The notes under the pieces: generated by a model
What the model saw: the letters and a program-made list of their open reading frames with translations, nothing else
Database searches by the model: none
What the model was told of the DNA's origin: nothing
Part shown: in pieces, positions 54,373 to 64,000 of the stretch
How positions within the stretch are numbered: position 1 is the first letter of the stretch
Layout of the letters: the number at the start of each line of letters is the position of its first letter
Translations under genes and position numbers: made by a program
Assembly: GCA_010015745.1 (NCBI GenBank)
Contig: ML978193.1
Location: 124,001-188,000 of the forward strand
Direction: 5' to 3'
Length of the DNA: 64,000 nt
Source of the DNA: Setomelanomma holmii
Lineage: Eukaryota > Ascomycota > Dothideomycetes > Pleosporales > Phaeosphaeriaceae

Positions 54373-57300
54373 CTATTGGAATATCTTGCTGAACGGCGGC
54401 TCTTCATGCCTTGGGCTGGTGTCTGGACTCGAGTACAAACCCTCGGCATCCCTGATGGCATCTTTCACTTTTCGTGTAAGGGTATTGACGTAGGGAACGA
54501 TGCGTCGAAGTGTCGCGGTGTCGAACGGTACCTTCTTCGAAGGCGTAGGAGGCGCATCGGCAGCCGGCTCGAAGGTGCTTTTCCTACTCTGCAACGCTTC
54601 GATGACCGATCGCGCTTTGGCCTCGGAATCCTTGCGGGGACGTGTGATGATGGGTTTCGAGGTCGGCGCCTTCCTCGGCGTTTCGTATTTGGATTTTGGT
54701 GGTATTGGTGATGACTGTGGTCCAAAAATGCTGTGATTCGGTGGGAGGATTGACTTCCTGCGGGGCTGCTGCGATTGAGTATGAGCCCTACCAAGGTCCT
54801 CACCTGGTGATCCTGACTTGCGCCTGCCTCGACCTGCGCTCGGACTGGGACCAGGCACTTCTTCAAACGCGTCTTCGTCGAACCCAGGCGAGGAGGGAGG
54901 AGACAGACGCGGAACACCTTCATGGTCCGCCTCTTGATCGGCAAGGTCTATCATTGCGTCCACCTCTTCCCACATGCCTGAATGCGGTCCTTCCACTATG
55001 CCGAGACTGACTGCTCGTATTCTGTGCTCCTTGAGCTCTTCAATGAGTAAACCCCACTCGCGCAATAGCCCAATGTTCGCTAGCACGTTGTTCTGCTGCT
55101 CTTGGATAGTCTTTGGTACGACCATGGCTGTTCCGCTATCAACTCTTGGTGTGCTACCCGCTTCTTCGGCAACAGGGTCTTCATACAGCTCAGAGAAGTC
55201 GAAGTCATCATTCCAATCTTCGGTTACACCTTTGCTTCCTACTCCCCAGGTGCCAAACTTGTTGGTGACAACTGTGTTACGCTTACCTGTCGCATCTGGC
55301 ACAACGGGGACACTCTGGCTGCGAGCGTGCAACCCGCTGGGGACTCGTCGTCCGACAGAGCGACTGCCTCGGCGATCTGCATCTTTCTTTCCGTGGACGG
55401 TTCGCGGTCGTGGCGGCGAGTGACTGCCCGAGCTCTTGTCAGCAGGCTGCTGTTCGGACCAATCGAATATGCTGCTGCGAGCGTCTCGGTCGCCGTGTTC
55501 TGCTGTGAGATGCTGTGGCGTGGTTGGCTTTGGACTCGAGCCCGCAGCAAGCAAGCGAGGATTGGAGCGCCGCAGTGACACAGGCGTCGCAACGTGGCTG
55601 GCTATCGGCAGATCAACCCAGGAGTCCTCAGCATCGCCTTCCTCAAGAGACCACCTACTGCTGTCGTCGTCGTCTTCTCCCGCGCGCGAGTCCCATTCCA
55701 ATTGGCCAAGCGAGAGCGGCTTGGGCATACTCGGGGGAGAGGATGATGTCAGGCTTGGGAACAGAGGCGCACTGCTGGTTCGAGCGTAGCTAGGCGAGTC
55801 CTGGAGGGAGCAGTCGGGTCGCACCGTGCGCACTGGCGTCGAGATGCTCTCTTCTTCCTCAGCAATGCTGTGCTGTGCAGACGCACCATTGATGACGGGC
55901 TCCCCAAAAGCACCAGGGGGGAGGAGATCTCGTAGAGCAGTAACCTTGACCTTGGAAGGGGGGGACTCGTCAAATATGGTCTCTATGCGAGGCCCTCGCG
56001 GACCGCCCGACGTGCTCCTAGTTGCGCCAGTGCGTAGCGAATCAAACAGGGTCTCGCTTTGGAAGTCGGCGTCGTCCTCATCGCCCGAGCCTAAACCGCG
56101 AACTTCATTATCAGACGAGCCGACCAATGTCGAAGCTTGTTCTGAAGGGGCCATGGAATGACGCGACGGACGAACCCCCGATTGCGCTAAAGTTGGGGAG
56201 GGCGGGGCCTGATTGGCGGACGGCACGGCTGAGGCAATCACCTCGTTGAGCTGAGGCACCGACGCCAAGCTGTCCTCAGGGCCATGAGCAGCGCGACGGA
56301 CCGGCTGCGCGGGCAGCGGCGACGACGCAGAGCCTCCATCGCGTGCACTGCGCGCGGGCTGTGATTCGACGATCTCGGCGCCTCCAGCGGACGTCGCAAT
56401 GTCGCGTCTAGCAAGCGCTGGATCAGTAACGTGCCGGCGGTGGTCGAGGTACGAGACGCTGTTGCGTCGCCTGCTCATCGTAGGGACGAGAGGGGCAGAG
56501 CTGATGCGCTGGCTCGCTCTGCGGGAGAGTCGCCCGCCTGGTGCTTTGGCAGTCTTGTGCCGCTTAGCGGACCCAGAAAGCAGGTCAGTAATGGAGAAGG
56601 AGCGCCGGGGCCGGGCTGCATCGTCGGAGACGTCTGTCGAGGGGCGGGCGCGGGCGTGGTCCAGGGCATTGGAATGTGGTGCCTCAGTTCTGGTTGCAAT
56701 GACAGCGGAGAAGCTAAGCGGGGTGCCTGGCCTGCTCACGAAGAACACGCTTTCACCGTCCTCACTTGCCGAATCCATCACTTCCTCTGCACCGGCCGAC
56801 ACTGACCTCGCGAGCACCAGCGTTGGCTTGTGCTTGCCGTCGGGCAGGATGCGTCTGAAGCCTTGCGTTTTTGACAGCGTGCGTTCTTTGGCAACTCTTG
56901 CAGTGAAGAAATGTGCATACTCGGGCTCGCTGTCCGTTTGGGACGATTGCAGCGGCTCGTCCATTGATGTGTCTTCCACTGTCATCTCGAGCCGCGGCTG
57001 GTGCTGCAGCGTTGCCGACCGCTCGTGACTTGTGGCCGGCCGACGGAACGAGGGCCTGAGCGACCCTGAGCCCTGGATAGGCGTTTCATGATGGCGTCGC
57101 ACCGACGAGGATCGCTTTACCAGCTTGTTTGGCGGCAGTGGGGAGGGTGACCGCTTGCCCATGATGGGCGCAGTGGAGCCGTCGTGTGAGAACGCCATGG
57201 AGCCATTGGAGCATGATACTGACGGTGACAGCGGCGCAGGACTGGGATTCCGACTCGATGGCTGCGAGTTGGAGATGCTTGACAGGCGCTTGATCCACGA

Positions 57301-57558
57301 GGGCCTGCGTGCCGGAACATGCGTGGTGAGGTCCGACTCGGCTATATCCTGCTCACTTGGTACGTAGCTGTGCCTAAGACCGCCAGGCACATGGACTGCT
57401 GTGTCGCCGCTCGTCATCCTCCTCACAATGCGCCGAGGGCGTCCATCCTGGCTAAGTCGAGACGAAAGCGGCCCTCGCGAGGCAGGAGCGACTGATATAG
57501 GGGTGCTGAAGGCAGACGCGGTAGTGGTCGTCGCGGACGTGTGGACCGCAGCAGACAT
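54373..57558 (-). CDS. Large, mostly disordered fungal protein of unknown function
   Basis: A single open frame of 1061 aa with no sign of an intron. Most of it is low-complexity Ser/Pro/Arg/Glu sequence. Three stretches look structured and conserved-like: 'VVTNKFGTWGVGSKGVTEDWNDDFDF' (near residue 790), 'NIGLLREWGLLIEELKEHRIRAVSLGIVEG' followed by 'WEEVDAMIDLADQEADHEG' (about 840-890, helical), and a C-terminal 'FDTATLRRIVPYVNTLTRKVKDAIRDAEGLY'. Many Ser-Pro and RRxS-type sites suggest phosphorylation. The pattern of a long disordered body with short conserved blocks is common in scaffold proteins of fungal cell-cycle or septation pathways, but I do not recognise the family and assign no function. 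It is divergent from the Gcn20-type gene across 2.2 kb. Confidence 0.8.
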   Translation of the reverse strand: MSAAVHTSATTTTASAFSTPISVAPASRGPLSSRLSQDGRPRRIVRRMTSGDTAVHVPGGLRHSYVPSEQDIAESDLTTHVPARRPSWIKRLSSISNSQPSSRNPSPAPLSPSVSCSNGSMAFSHDGSTAPIMGKRSPSPLPPNKLVKRSSSVRRHHETPIQGSGSLRPSFRRPATSHERSATLQHQPRLEMTVEDTSMDEPLQSSQTDSEPEYAHFFTARVAKERTLSKTQGFRRILPDGKHKPTLVLARSVSAGAEEVMDSASEDGESVFFVSRPGTPLSFSAVIATRTEAPHSNALDHARARPSTDVSDDAARPRRSFSITDLLSGSAKRHKTAKAPGGRLSRRASQRISSAPLVPTMSRRRNSVSYLDHRRHVTDPALARRDIATSAGGAEIVESQPARSARDGGSASSPLPAQPVRRAAHGPEDSLASVPQLNEVIASAVPSANQAPPSPTLAQSGVRPSRHSMAPSEQASTLVGSSDNEVRGLGSGDEDDADFQSETLFDSLRTGATRSTSGGPRGPRIETIFDESPPSKVKVTALRDLLPPGAFGEPVINGASAQHSIAEEEESISTPVRTVRPDCSLQDSPSYARTSSAPLFPSLTSSSPPSMPKPLSLGQLEWDSRAGEDDDDSSRWSLEEGDAEDSWVDLPIASHVATPVSLRRSNPRLLAAGSSPKPTTPQHLTAEHGDRDARSSIFDWSEQQPADKSSGSHSPPRPRTVHGKKDADRRGSRSVGRRVPSGLHARSQSVPVVPDATGKRNTVVTNKFGTWGVGSKGVTEDWNDDFDFSELYEDPVAEEAGSTPRVDSGTAMVVPKTIQEQQNNVLANIGLLREWGLLIEELKEHRIRAVSLGIVEGPHSGMWEEVDAMIDLADQEADHEGVPRLSPPSSPGFDEDAFEEVPGPSPSAGRGRRKSGSPGEDLGRAHTQSQQPRRKSILPPNHSIFGPQSSPIPPKSKYETPRKAPTSKPIITRPRKDSEAKARSVIEALQSRKSTFEPAADAPPTPSKKVPFDTATLRRIVPYVNTLTRKVKDAIRDAEGLYSSPDTSPRHEEPPFSKIFQ

Positions 57559-59794
57559 CGAATTGGGGGTCAGTTCTCGTGCGGGCGTGGCTCTCTTCTT
57601 GTTGGGGTGCGAGGAGTCGAAGGGGGTCTCGCGTCCAAAAGACAGACCGACCGCAGATGCACCAACGACAGTGGCAGTTGCACAGAGCTGTATGACGAGG
57701 ATGCGTCAGTCATGGCACTCAGTGCAACAGCATGGGAGGTATTTCGAGGTAAGACAGGCAAGTCACCGCCGCTCTCGGAAGCAGAGCAGAGGGCTGCGAG
57801 ACATATCAAAACAAAGCAAGGGCAGCTATACACAGTACCGCCCTCGATGCGAGCAGTTTGGGAAGACGGAAAATACTAACACTCGGACAAGTTTTCATTC
57901 TCGTTAGATACCAAGCCGCCGGGGAGAGCTCGCTCGTCGAAACGCTTGTGACGACGCGTTGAGCATCATGCCCTGTAAGGTGCCGGTGAACCACGATTCG
58001 AAGCTGCGCGACGGAGAGACGGAGTGGAATGGAGGGGCTCAACCAGACTCTCTAGCATCACCAAGCAAAGCGAAAGGACGGCTAGGGCAGCCGTAGCGGG
58101 CTGAGGCAGTGAGGTGGAGCTTCACTGAAGAAGCGGCCGGCGAACTGAAGAAATCCACTGCTTGGTGCTTCTGGGATCTACATACAGGGCTACCCAGTTA
58201 CGCAGCCCGCTAGGGATTAGCGAGATGTCGCCGATGAATTGGGCTGATAGCGCCATGTCGAAACACAACACGGAGTCAACACAGATCGCATGCCTCACTC
58301 TGCATCGGCATAGCTTCACGCTACCGATGACTTCCATCTCGCCGCATGCAATATGTTCAGGGCAGTTCCTGCGTGCTCCTCCGACCGACAGTGATTGTAT
58401 GGGCCAGCTGCAGCATTTGGTACAGTACCACCAGCTGGCGTGCTTGTGTTAGAGATAGCGCCGAGTAACCATCAACAGCCATCAGGGACGCAGTGAGAGG
58501 CGTGCATGGCAGCAAGTGAACCCCTCGCTGGCTGCTAACGCTACCCAAAATAGTCTACCATGATACCATCCCGGCCGCTGGTAACAGAGCGTTGTGATTC
58601 GCAAGCGCCTCTCTGAACTGCTCGCTTGTTCCCTGCAAGTAAGTGGAGATGTTTGCTGATCGCGGCTTGCAGTGCGTGAGAAGCAACCGGTTTATGTCGC
58701 TCATCGTAAAGTACAACTAAAGCGTGCCTTAGCTTCTGCATGCCACGGAGCCTTTAGCCAGCGCGCCGGTACACGAGAGCAACAACGGTACCATTACTTT
58801 GAGACAGCACGAGAACCGCCGGGCCAAAGCGGAGGATTTCGAGGACGAGAAGCTCGCAGATGCATGGTACCTTGTCAATTTGTATCTGGTTCTGAAATCC
58901 TCGCTGCTCCGGTACGTAGCTTCACCAATTGCAGGATTGGGAAAGCATCTCCTCGTCAAGATCCCTGACCACCGAGACGCAGAGCACGTCAGCCCCAGGC
59001 GGAGAAGCTGGGAAGGAGCGGGAACAAGGGTAGAGGATAGGTCGGAAGTATATGCCCCCATGCGCGCAAATTCAGTGTTTTGGTGCAGTCTCCGCGAGCG
59101 CGCGGCGTGATATTGATGTAGGCATCCGTGGTTCTGAAGACAAAGAACGTCGCCATGTCACATGTGTGCACCCTGGCCAAGACGGGCGTATGGTCCGGCT
59201 CTTGAGGCTGATCAGAGTCATGGTCGAGGCCAGGCGTTGCACTTACGAGGCGGCTGCTGTGCTCGTCTCTCGGGAACTGGCTGTAGGCGTGTGTCAAGTT
59301 CACCAATTTCACCCAGCACTGGGCCGGACGGCAGCGACGGCGCAGTGGTGAGCGAGGCTGCGGTGCGATGAGTCTTGCTCACCGGCGACACAGGGAGCGG
59401 CAGCGATGCGCGTAGCCGGGAAATCCTGGACGCTCATACCAGCATCAGGCGCATGGTGCAGGTCAGCCTCTCATGTGAGGAGCCTGGCGCGGGCCAGGAA
59501 GCGCGTCTGTTGTCGTGTTTGATAGGCACGAACCCGGCCAAGTTGATTGGCTCCCGCACTCCTTCCAGAAAAGACCGCCACTCCACAATTGTCAATTTCG
59601 CTCAACGACGACTGCTGCCGTAACAAGCAAGCAAAACGCCCGCCTACCCGCCACAATACACATAGCCTCTGCTAGACGGCTTTGACACACGTGTTCCCTC
59701 GCTTGTGCCGATCTCGCCAACGCCACCGCTGAGATCCGATACCAACTCAGCGTAGGACAAGGCATCATCCTCGCATCTTACCCCGGCCCTGACG
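57559..59794. other. Divergent intergenic region
   Basis: Must hold the promoters of the large minus-strand gene and of the Gcn20-type gene. A plus-strand frame 57541-57879 ends in a protein-like stretch ('WEVFRGKTGKSPPLSEAEQRAARHIKTKQGQLYTVPPSMRAVWEDGKY'), and another at 58799-59110 contains 'LADAWYLVNLYLVLKSSLL'. Neither has an identifiable family or partner exon. Confidence 0.4.
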
Positions 59795-62163
59795 ATGGAA
59801 GCTGAAATCAGAACTCAAATCCCCAATATTGACCCGGTGCTCTCGGAGTATTCGGTGGGATATTTGACTCATGCCGCCAATTCTTTCTCGTCAGATGCGG
59901 ACGCGAATGCGCCATCGCCACTCGAGGATGCTGCTGCTGCCGTGAGCGCGTTACTCTTATCTGCCTCTGGCGATCTATCGAGTCAGAATGAGGCGAGCAT
60001 CCAAAATCTCGTGGACAAGTTCATCTCCCGTCTGAGCGCTGCCGGTGGCGCTGATGGTGAGCGGCGCCAGATGGCCCCGTCGGCCAAAAAACTCGACCAA
60101 GCCATCCATGTTGGATCTCAGAGGAACATTTCCACCACCCTGGGCCTCGCGGGCGGTGCAGTGGACCTTGAGTCTGCAAACACCCGCAAGGTGGAATCGA
60201 GGGTCGACAGGAAGAAGCTAGAGAAGGCAGAACGTAAGCTTCGCGCCAAGCAAGATCGTAAGGAGTTCAAGAACGTCGAGTATGAAGCCTCGAGACTTCT
60301 GAATGAGCCCGACGAGCTGCAGAGCTATGAAGAGTTCTACATGCAAGTCAACCCCTTGCAGTTGGGCTCTGATTCTGCCTCCAAGAGCAAAGATATCAAG
60401 ATTGATAGCTTCGATATATCCATGCCTGGTTTACGCATTCTCACAGACAGCTCATTAACCTTAGCTTACGGTCGAAGATATGGTTTGGTGGGGCAGAATG
60501 GTATTGGTAAATCGACACTGCTTCGAGCGCTCAGTCGTCGTGAAGTCAACATTCCAACCCACATCTCTATCCTCCACGTCGAGCAAGAGGTTAGTCACTA
60601 TCCTGGTTCTACTTTCGTTAATTCCTGACTTTCTACAGATCACGGGTGATGACACACCGGCTCTGCAAGCCGTCTTGGACGCTGATGTCTGGCGAAAGCA
60701 CCTTCTCAAAGAGCAAGATGTACGTACAAGCCGCACCACCTTATTATGACTTGACTGATATCCCCCAGAAAATCACCAAGGAGCTGGCTGAGATCGAAGC
60801 AGAACGTGCGACGATGGCAGACACGTCCGCGGATGCTGCACGTTTGGACACGCAGCGTGAAGGTCTCGACACGACCTTGAGCGATGTGCATGCCAAGCTT
60901 GCAGAAATGGAATCCGATAAAGCAGAGTCGCGAGCTGCAAGTATTCTCGCCGGTTTGGGCTTTTCAACGGAGCGACAGCAGTTCGCCACTAAGACCTTTT
61001 CTGGTGGTTGGAGGATGCGACTGGCCCTTGCCCGAGCACTTTTCTGCGAGCCGGATCTTTTACTACTTGACGAACCTTCCAACATGTTGGACGTGCCATC
61101 CATCACTTTCTTGGCGAACTACCTTCAGGACTACCCCAGCACTGTATTGGTCGTGTCCCACGACAGGGCATTCCTGAATGAGGTTGCGACAGATATCATT
61201 CACCAGCACTCAGAGCGACTCGACTACTACAAGGGCGGCAACTTCGACTCTTTCTACGCCACAAAAGAGGAGCGCAGAAAGACTGCAGCGCGCGAGTATG
61301 AAAAGCAAATGGCAGAGCGGGCACATTTGCAAGCGTTCATCGACAAGTTCCGATATAATGCAGCAAAGTCTTCGGAAGCTCAGTCGAGAATCAAGAAGCT
61401 GGAGCGCATGCCTGTACTCACACCCCCGGAAGCAGAATACACGGTTCAGTTCAAATTCCCAGAGGTGGAGAAGATGTCGCCGCCCATCATCCAGATGGCT
61501 GGCGTCACTTTTGGCTACACCAAGGATAATATACTGCTCAAGAACGTTGATCTCGACGTGCAGCTTGACTCGCGTATTGGCATTGTCGGTCCAAATGGTG
61601 CGGGTAAAACAACCGCTTTAAAGCTACTGATTGGCGCACTCGAACCTACAACAGGTTTGATCACACAGAATCCTCGTTTACGTGTTGGCTTCTTTGCACA
61701 ACATCACGTCGATGCACTGGACTTGAACGACAGCGCTGTCGGCTTCATGTCCAAGAAGTACCACGGCAAGGCAGACGAGGAATACCGCCGCCACTTGGGT
61801 GCATTCGGTATCACAGGTATGACGGGTCTGCAGAAGATGGCACTCTTGTCCGGAGGCCAGAAATCGCGTGTGGCCTTTGCGTGCTTGGCCTTGCAGAACC
61901 CACATATTTTGGTGCTGGACGAACCTTCGAATCACCTGGATATTGAAGCCATGGACGCGTTGTCAGACGCGCTCAACAAGTTCCAAGGTGGTGTGTTGAT
62001 GGTCAGTCACGATGTCACCATGCTGCAGAACGTGTGCACTAGCTTGTGGGTGTGCGACAACGGCACAATTGAGCACTTTGATGGTACAGTTAAGGACTAC
62101 AAGAGGAGGATCACAGCACAGGCAAACGAGGCGGGTGTGGTCAAGCAGAACCACGCCAAGTAG
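59795..62163 (+). CDS. GCN20: ABCF ATPase, Gcn20-type translation regulator
   Basis: Three exons: 59795-60589, 60639-60719, 60769-62163 (two 49-nt introns, phase 0), 756 aa, close to the 752 aa of yeast Gcn20. The N-terminal 200 residues are the extension specific to this subfamily, in yeast the part that meets Gcn1. Two ABC cassettes follow: Walker A GQNGIGKS (about 233-240) and GPNGAGKT (about 566-573), signatures 'FSGGWRMRLALARAL' and 'LSGGQKSRVAF', Walker B 'LLLLDEPSNMLD' and 'ILVLDEPSNHLD', each with an SHD motif. There are no membrane segments. With Gcn1 it helps to activate the Gcn2 kinase on ribosomes when amino acids run short, leading to eIF2-alpha phosphorylation. Confidence 0.96.
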
Positions 62164-62529
62164 CTTGTTGCCGATTCATAGATCTGGCACTCCCTAAATA
62201 TACCAGTAACTGCCTCGCAGTCACACCGTCATAAGCTCAAAATACATCACGCTGACTCCATTACACTCCATCGTCACGCCGCACGAGAACGTGAAATGGT
62301 ATTCATCACCTACATACGGCCTTTCACATGTTACAACGACTGATTCTCTCCTCAGCTTGCGTCTGGAGTACCTGGCGGAATTTGAGATGGCGTCCCCCTA
62401 CTGGATTGTTATTGTGATGATGCTGGCTGGCCTGGACCTTGCCTTTCGCGGAGCTGGGAAGGCGCGCTAAACCCAACGGGCCATGGCCAACCTCGATGCC
62501 CCGACTTCACATCATGGACCGCACTTCGC
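62164..62529. other. Intergenic between the Gcn20-type and Whi2-like genes
   Basis: 366 bases holding the 3' end of the Gcn20-type gene and probably the leader, or an undetected first exon, of the Whi2-like gene. Nothing else is seen. Confidence 0.4.
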
Positions 62530-64000
62530 ATGCCCAAGACGACACACATCACGCAGCAAACAATCTCATTTCCTATCGCCCATTGCAGTCTCCAATGCGT
62601 GTTGTCGGCCGTTGAATTGCACGCGCGCACGCTTGACCGACAGCGGCTATTAGCGCCCTTGCCCCTTCGAGGCTTGCCAGCTCCTCCCGTCCAATACACC
62701 ACCGTCACCTTGTCGCGCACGCAGAGAACAGACGGCTTGCCCGTAGTCACTCCTTTGCCGAATTCCAGCGAAAGCGATAGCCTGCACGCGTCTCTCACCG
62801 TCACGGCACCCGCCAGCATCGACGCAGCTCTGAGCACTGCTAGCGAATCACCATATCCACCGCCCTTCTCGTCACTCTACTTCCCGTCGCGAGCGACCGA
62901 GGACCAGCGCAACAAGCCGGACGACAGTCACGAAGAATCGCCGCCTGCCTTTGCTGCTGCGCCACCCTTCACCGAGTCCTCGTCCTCTGCTGCTGCTACT
63001 GCCGTCGCGGAGACCAAAGCCGCTCTCCCACGCGACACCAAGGACGGGTCCAGTAGTAAGGACCTCGACGACGGAGAACCGCCGCCGCCGTACAGCGAAG
63101 GCTCCAGCCCTCTTGAGTCGTTCACATACGTCATGGCGTCTGCAGGTGGCCCGGCGAGTATCATCACTCAGGTGTCACAATCGAGTGCAGGTCCACCATT
63201 GAACACCTTGGGAGGTGGTTCTGATGAGAACATCACGCTAGAGCTGAGGTATGCTGTCATTGACTGAACGCTCAGGGTGCCGGAAGCTGACATGGCTGCA
63301 GAGGGACGCGCTTCACGCTGTCAAGGGACGAACTTCTGACTCTGCCCGAATTCGTTCTCCTTTCACTGTTTCCCAATGGCCTCCTTCCCGATGGCCACAT
63401 GAACTCCTACCACGATGGAGATGTATACCCAGTCGACGTCGGTAACCCCAATTCCCCTTCCCCTTCTCCAGCCAGTCCTCCAGCAGGCGCCATGGCCAAG
63501 ATCCTTTACCACCTTTCCAATCCTCTATTATACTTATCTGACAATCTTTACCCTTCACAGTATGACCCGAATTCCCTACAATATATGCTGGAATTCTTCC
63601 GCACTGTGGCTCAGACCATTCCCGCGTCGCCCCCTTCACCGACAGCCGCACCAGACCACCCCGCCGAAGCTGTGCCTATCGAACCCATGCACGGGTCCGC
63701 TAGGGACATGCTGCAAGATCGGGCTGGCATAATCGTTCTTAGGGAAGATCTGGATTTCTACGCGATACCGCCTCACCGCGAGATCACGCAGCCAGAAATG
63801 ATCGAGGTCAAGCGAGCCGCAGGTGAGGCTTTACTTAGGCAAGATGGTATCTTCTCTGGTCTGAGGAAGAGCGAAGAGCCAGGGACAACCGAGCAGCATC
63901 TTATTGAAATGTTGACGGCAGGGTATGCACCACATTACTTAATTTCTAATGTGCACAAGCTAATCTGTGCAGCGGCTTTAACCACGACGACCGATGGGGT
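62530..64000 (+). CDS. Whi2-like BTB/KCTD-type regulator, 3' end cut by the window
   Basis: Exons 62530-63248, 63302-63922 and 63973 onward, running off the window; introns of 53 and 50 nt. The joins give 'NITLELRGTRFTLSRDELLTLPEFVLLSLFPNGLLPDGHM' and 'EMLTAGGFNHDDRWG'. The first is the start of the BTB-like fold seen in fungal Whi2-like proteins, which act with the phosphatase Psr1 in stress response and low-amino-acid TORC1 control. Before it lies a disordered, acidic 'DDGEPPPPYSEGSSPLESFTYVMASAGGPASIITQV' stretch. The start is uncertain: 62530 is the first ATG in the open frame, but its first 60 residues look unlike protein, and the only other in-frame ATG is near 63133. A 123-nt in-frame segment (63438-63560) between 'GDVYPVD' and 'YDPNSLQYMLEFF' may be a further intron with a weak GTCGGT donor. 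Confidence 0.82.

Noticed and set aside
62409..62837. 142-codon minus-strand frame opposite the Whi2-like start
   Set aside because: Shadow of the plus-strand frame, without a motif.
1..64000. CRISPR arrays, prokaryotic operons, rRNA genes, secondary-metabolite core genes
   Set aside because: Looked for and not seen; introns and gene families show eukaryotic nuclear DNA, and no PKS, NRPS or terpene synthase signature is present.

Overview
The window is nuclear DNA of a filamentous ascomycete. The evidence is short GT-AG introns (mostly 45-70 nt), fungus-only families (two Zn2Cys6 regulators, a Pex20-type peroxin, a PQQ sugar dehydrogenase-like secreted protein, a Whi2-like protein), long coiled-coil proteins and a decayed Tc1/mariner element. 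The gene set fits a Dothideomycete (Mycosphaerellales/Capnodiales-like), but that placement is inference. Gene models were built by reading the frames and joining them at splice sites; every multi-exon model below closes in frame.

Layout. 1.5-3.5 kb: Zn2Cys6 regulator (-). 6.1-11.6 kb: kinesin with a long coiled-coil tail, 5 exons (-). 11.6-16.35 kb: a gene-poor stretch. 16.35-19.25 kb: DENN-domain protein (-). 21.35-22.77 kb: Bcd1-type zf-HIT snoRNP assembly factor (+). 23.51-25.21 kb: a complete but dead mariner-type element with 40-bp inverted ends. 25.8-27.47 kb: Pex20-type peroxin (-). 28.1-30.1 kb: coiled-coil protein of unknown role (-). 31.8-34.8 kb: seven-exon Zn2Cys6 regulator (-). 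35.9-37.1 kb: mitochondrial ribosomal protein uL2m (-), divergent from a mitotic B-type cyclin at 38.0-39.6 kb (+). 40.4-41.3 kb: HIT-family protein (+). 42.0-45.25 kb: paxillin-like three-LIM protein (+). 46.0-46.8 kb: secreted, probably GPI-anchored Cys-rich protein (+). 47.6-49.3 kb: F-box protein (-). 50.3-52.1 kb: secreted PQQ sugar dehydrogenase-like protein (-). 54.4-57.6 kb: large unrecognised protein (-). 59.8-62.2 kb: Gcn20-type ABCF ATPase (+). 62.5-64.0 kb: Whi2-like protein, cut by the window end (+).

The genes do not form a biosynthetic or defence cluster. They are a mix of housekeeping functions (translation control, mitochondrial translation, snoRNP assembly, peroxisome import, cell cycle, cytoskeleton and membrane traffic) and lineage-specific regulators and secreted proteins. 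The features most worth a second look are splice oddities (a GC-AG intron, a 36-nt intron, a stop-free 54-nt intron, a 20-nt microexon, a 12-nt first coding exon) and the mariner relic, whose ends are intact although its transposase is broken. I found no tRNA, rRNA, CRISPR or prokaryote-type system.
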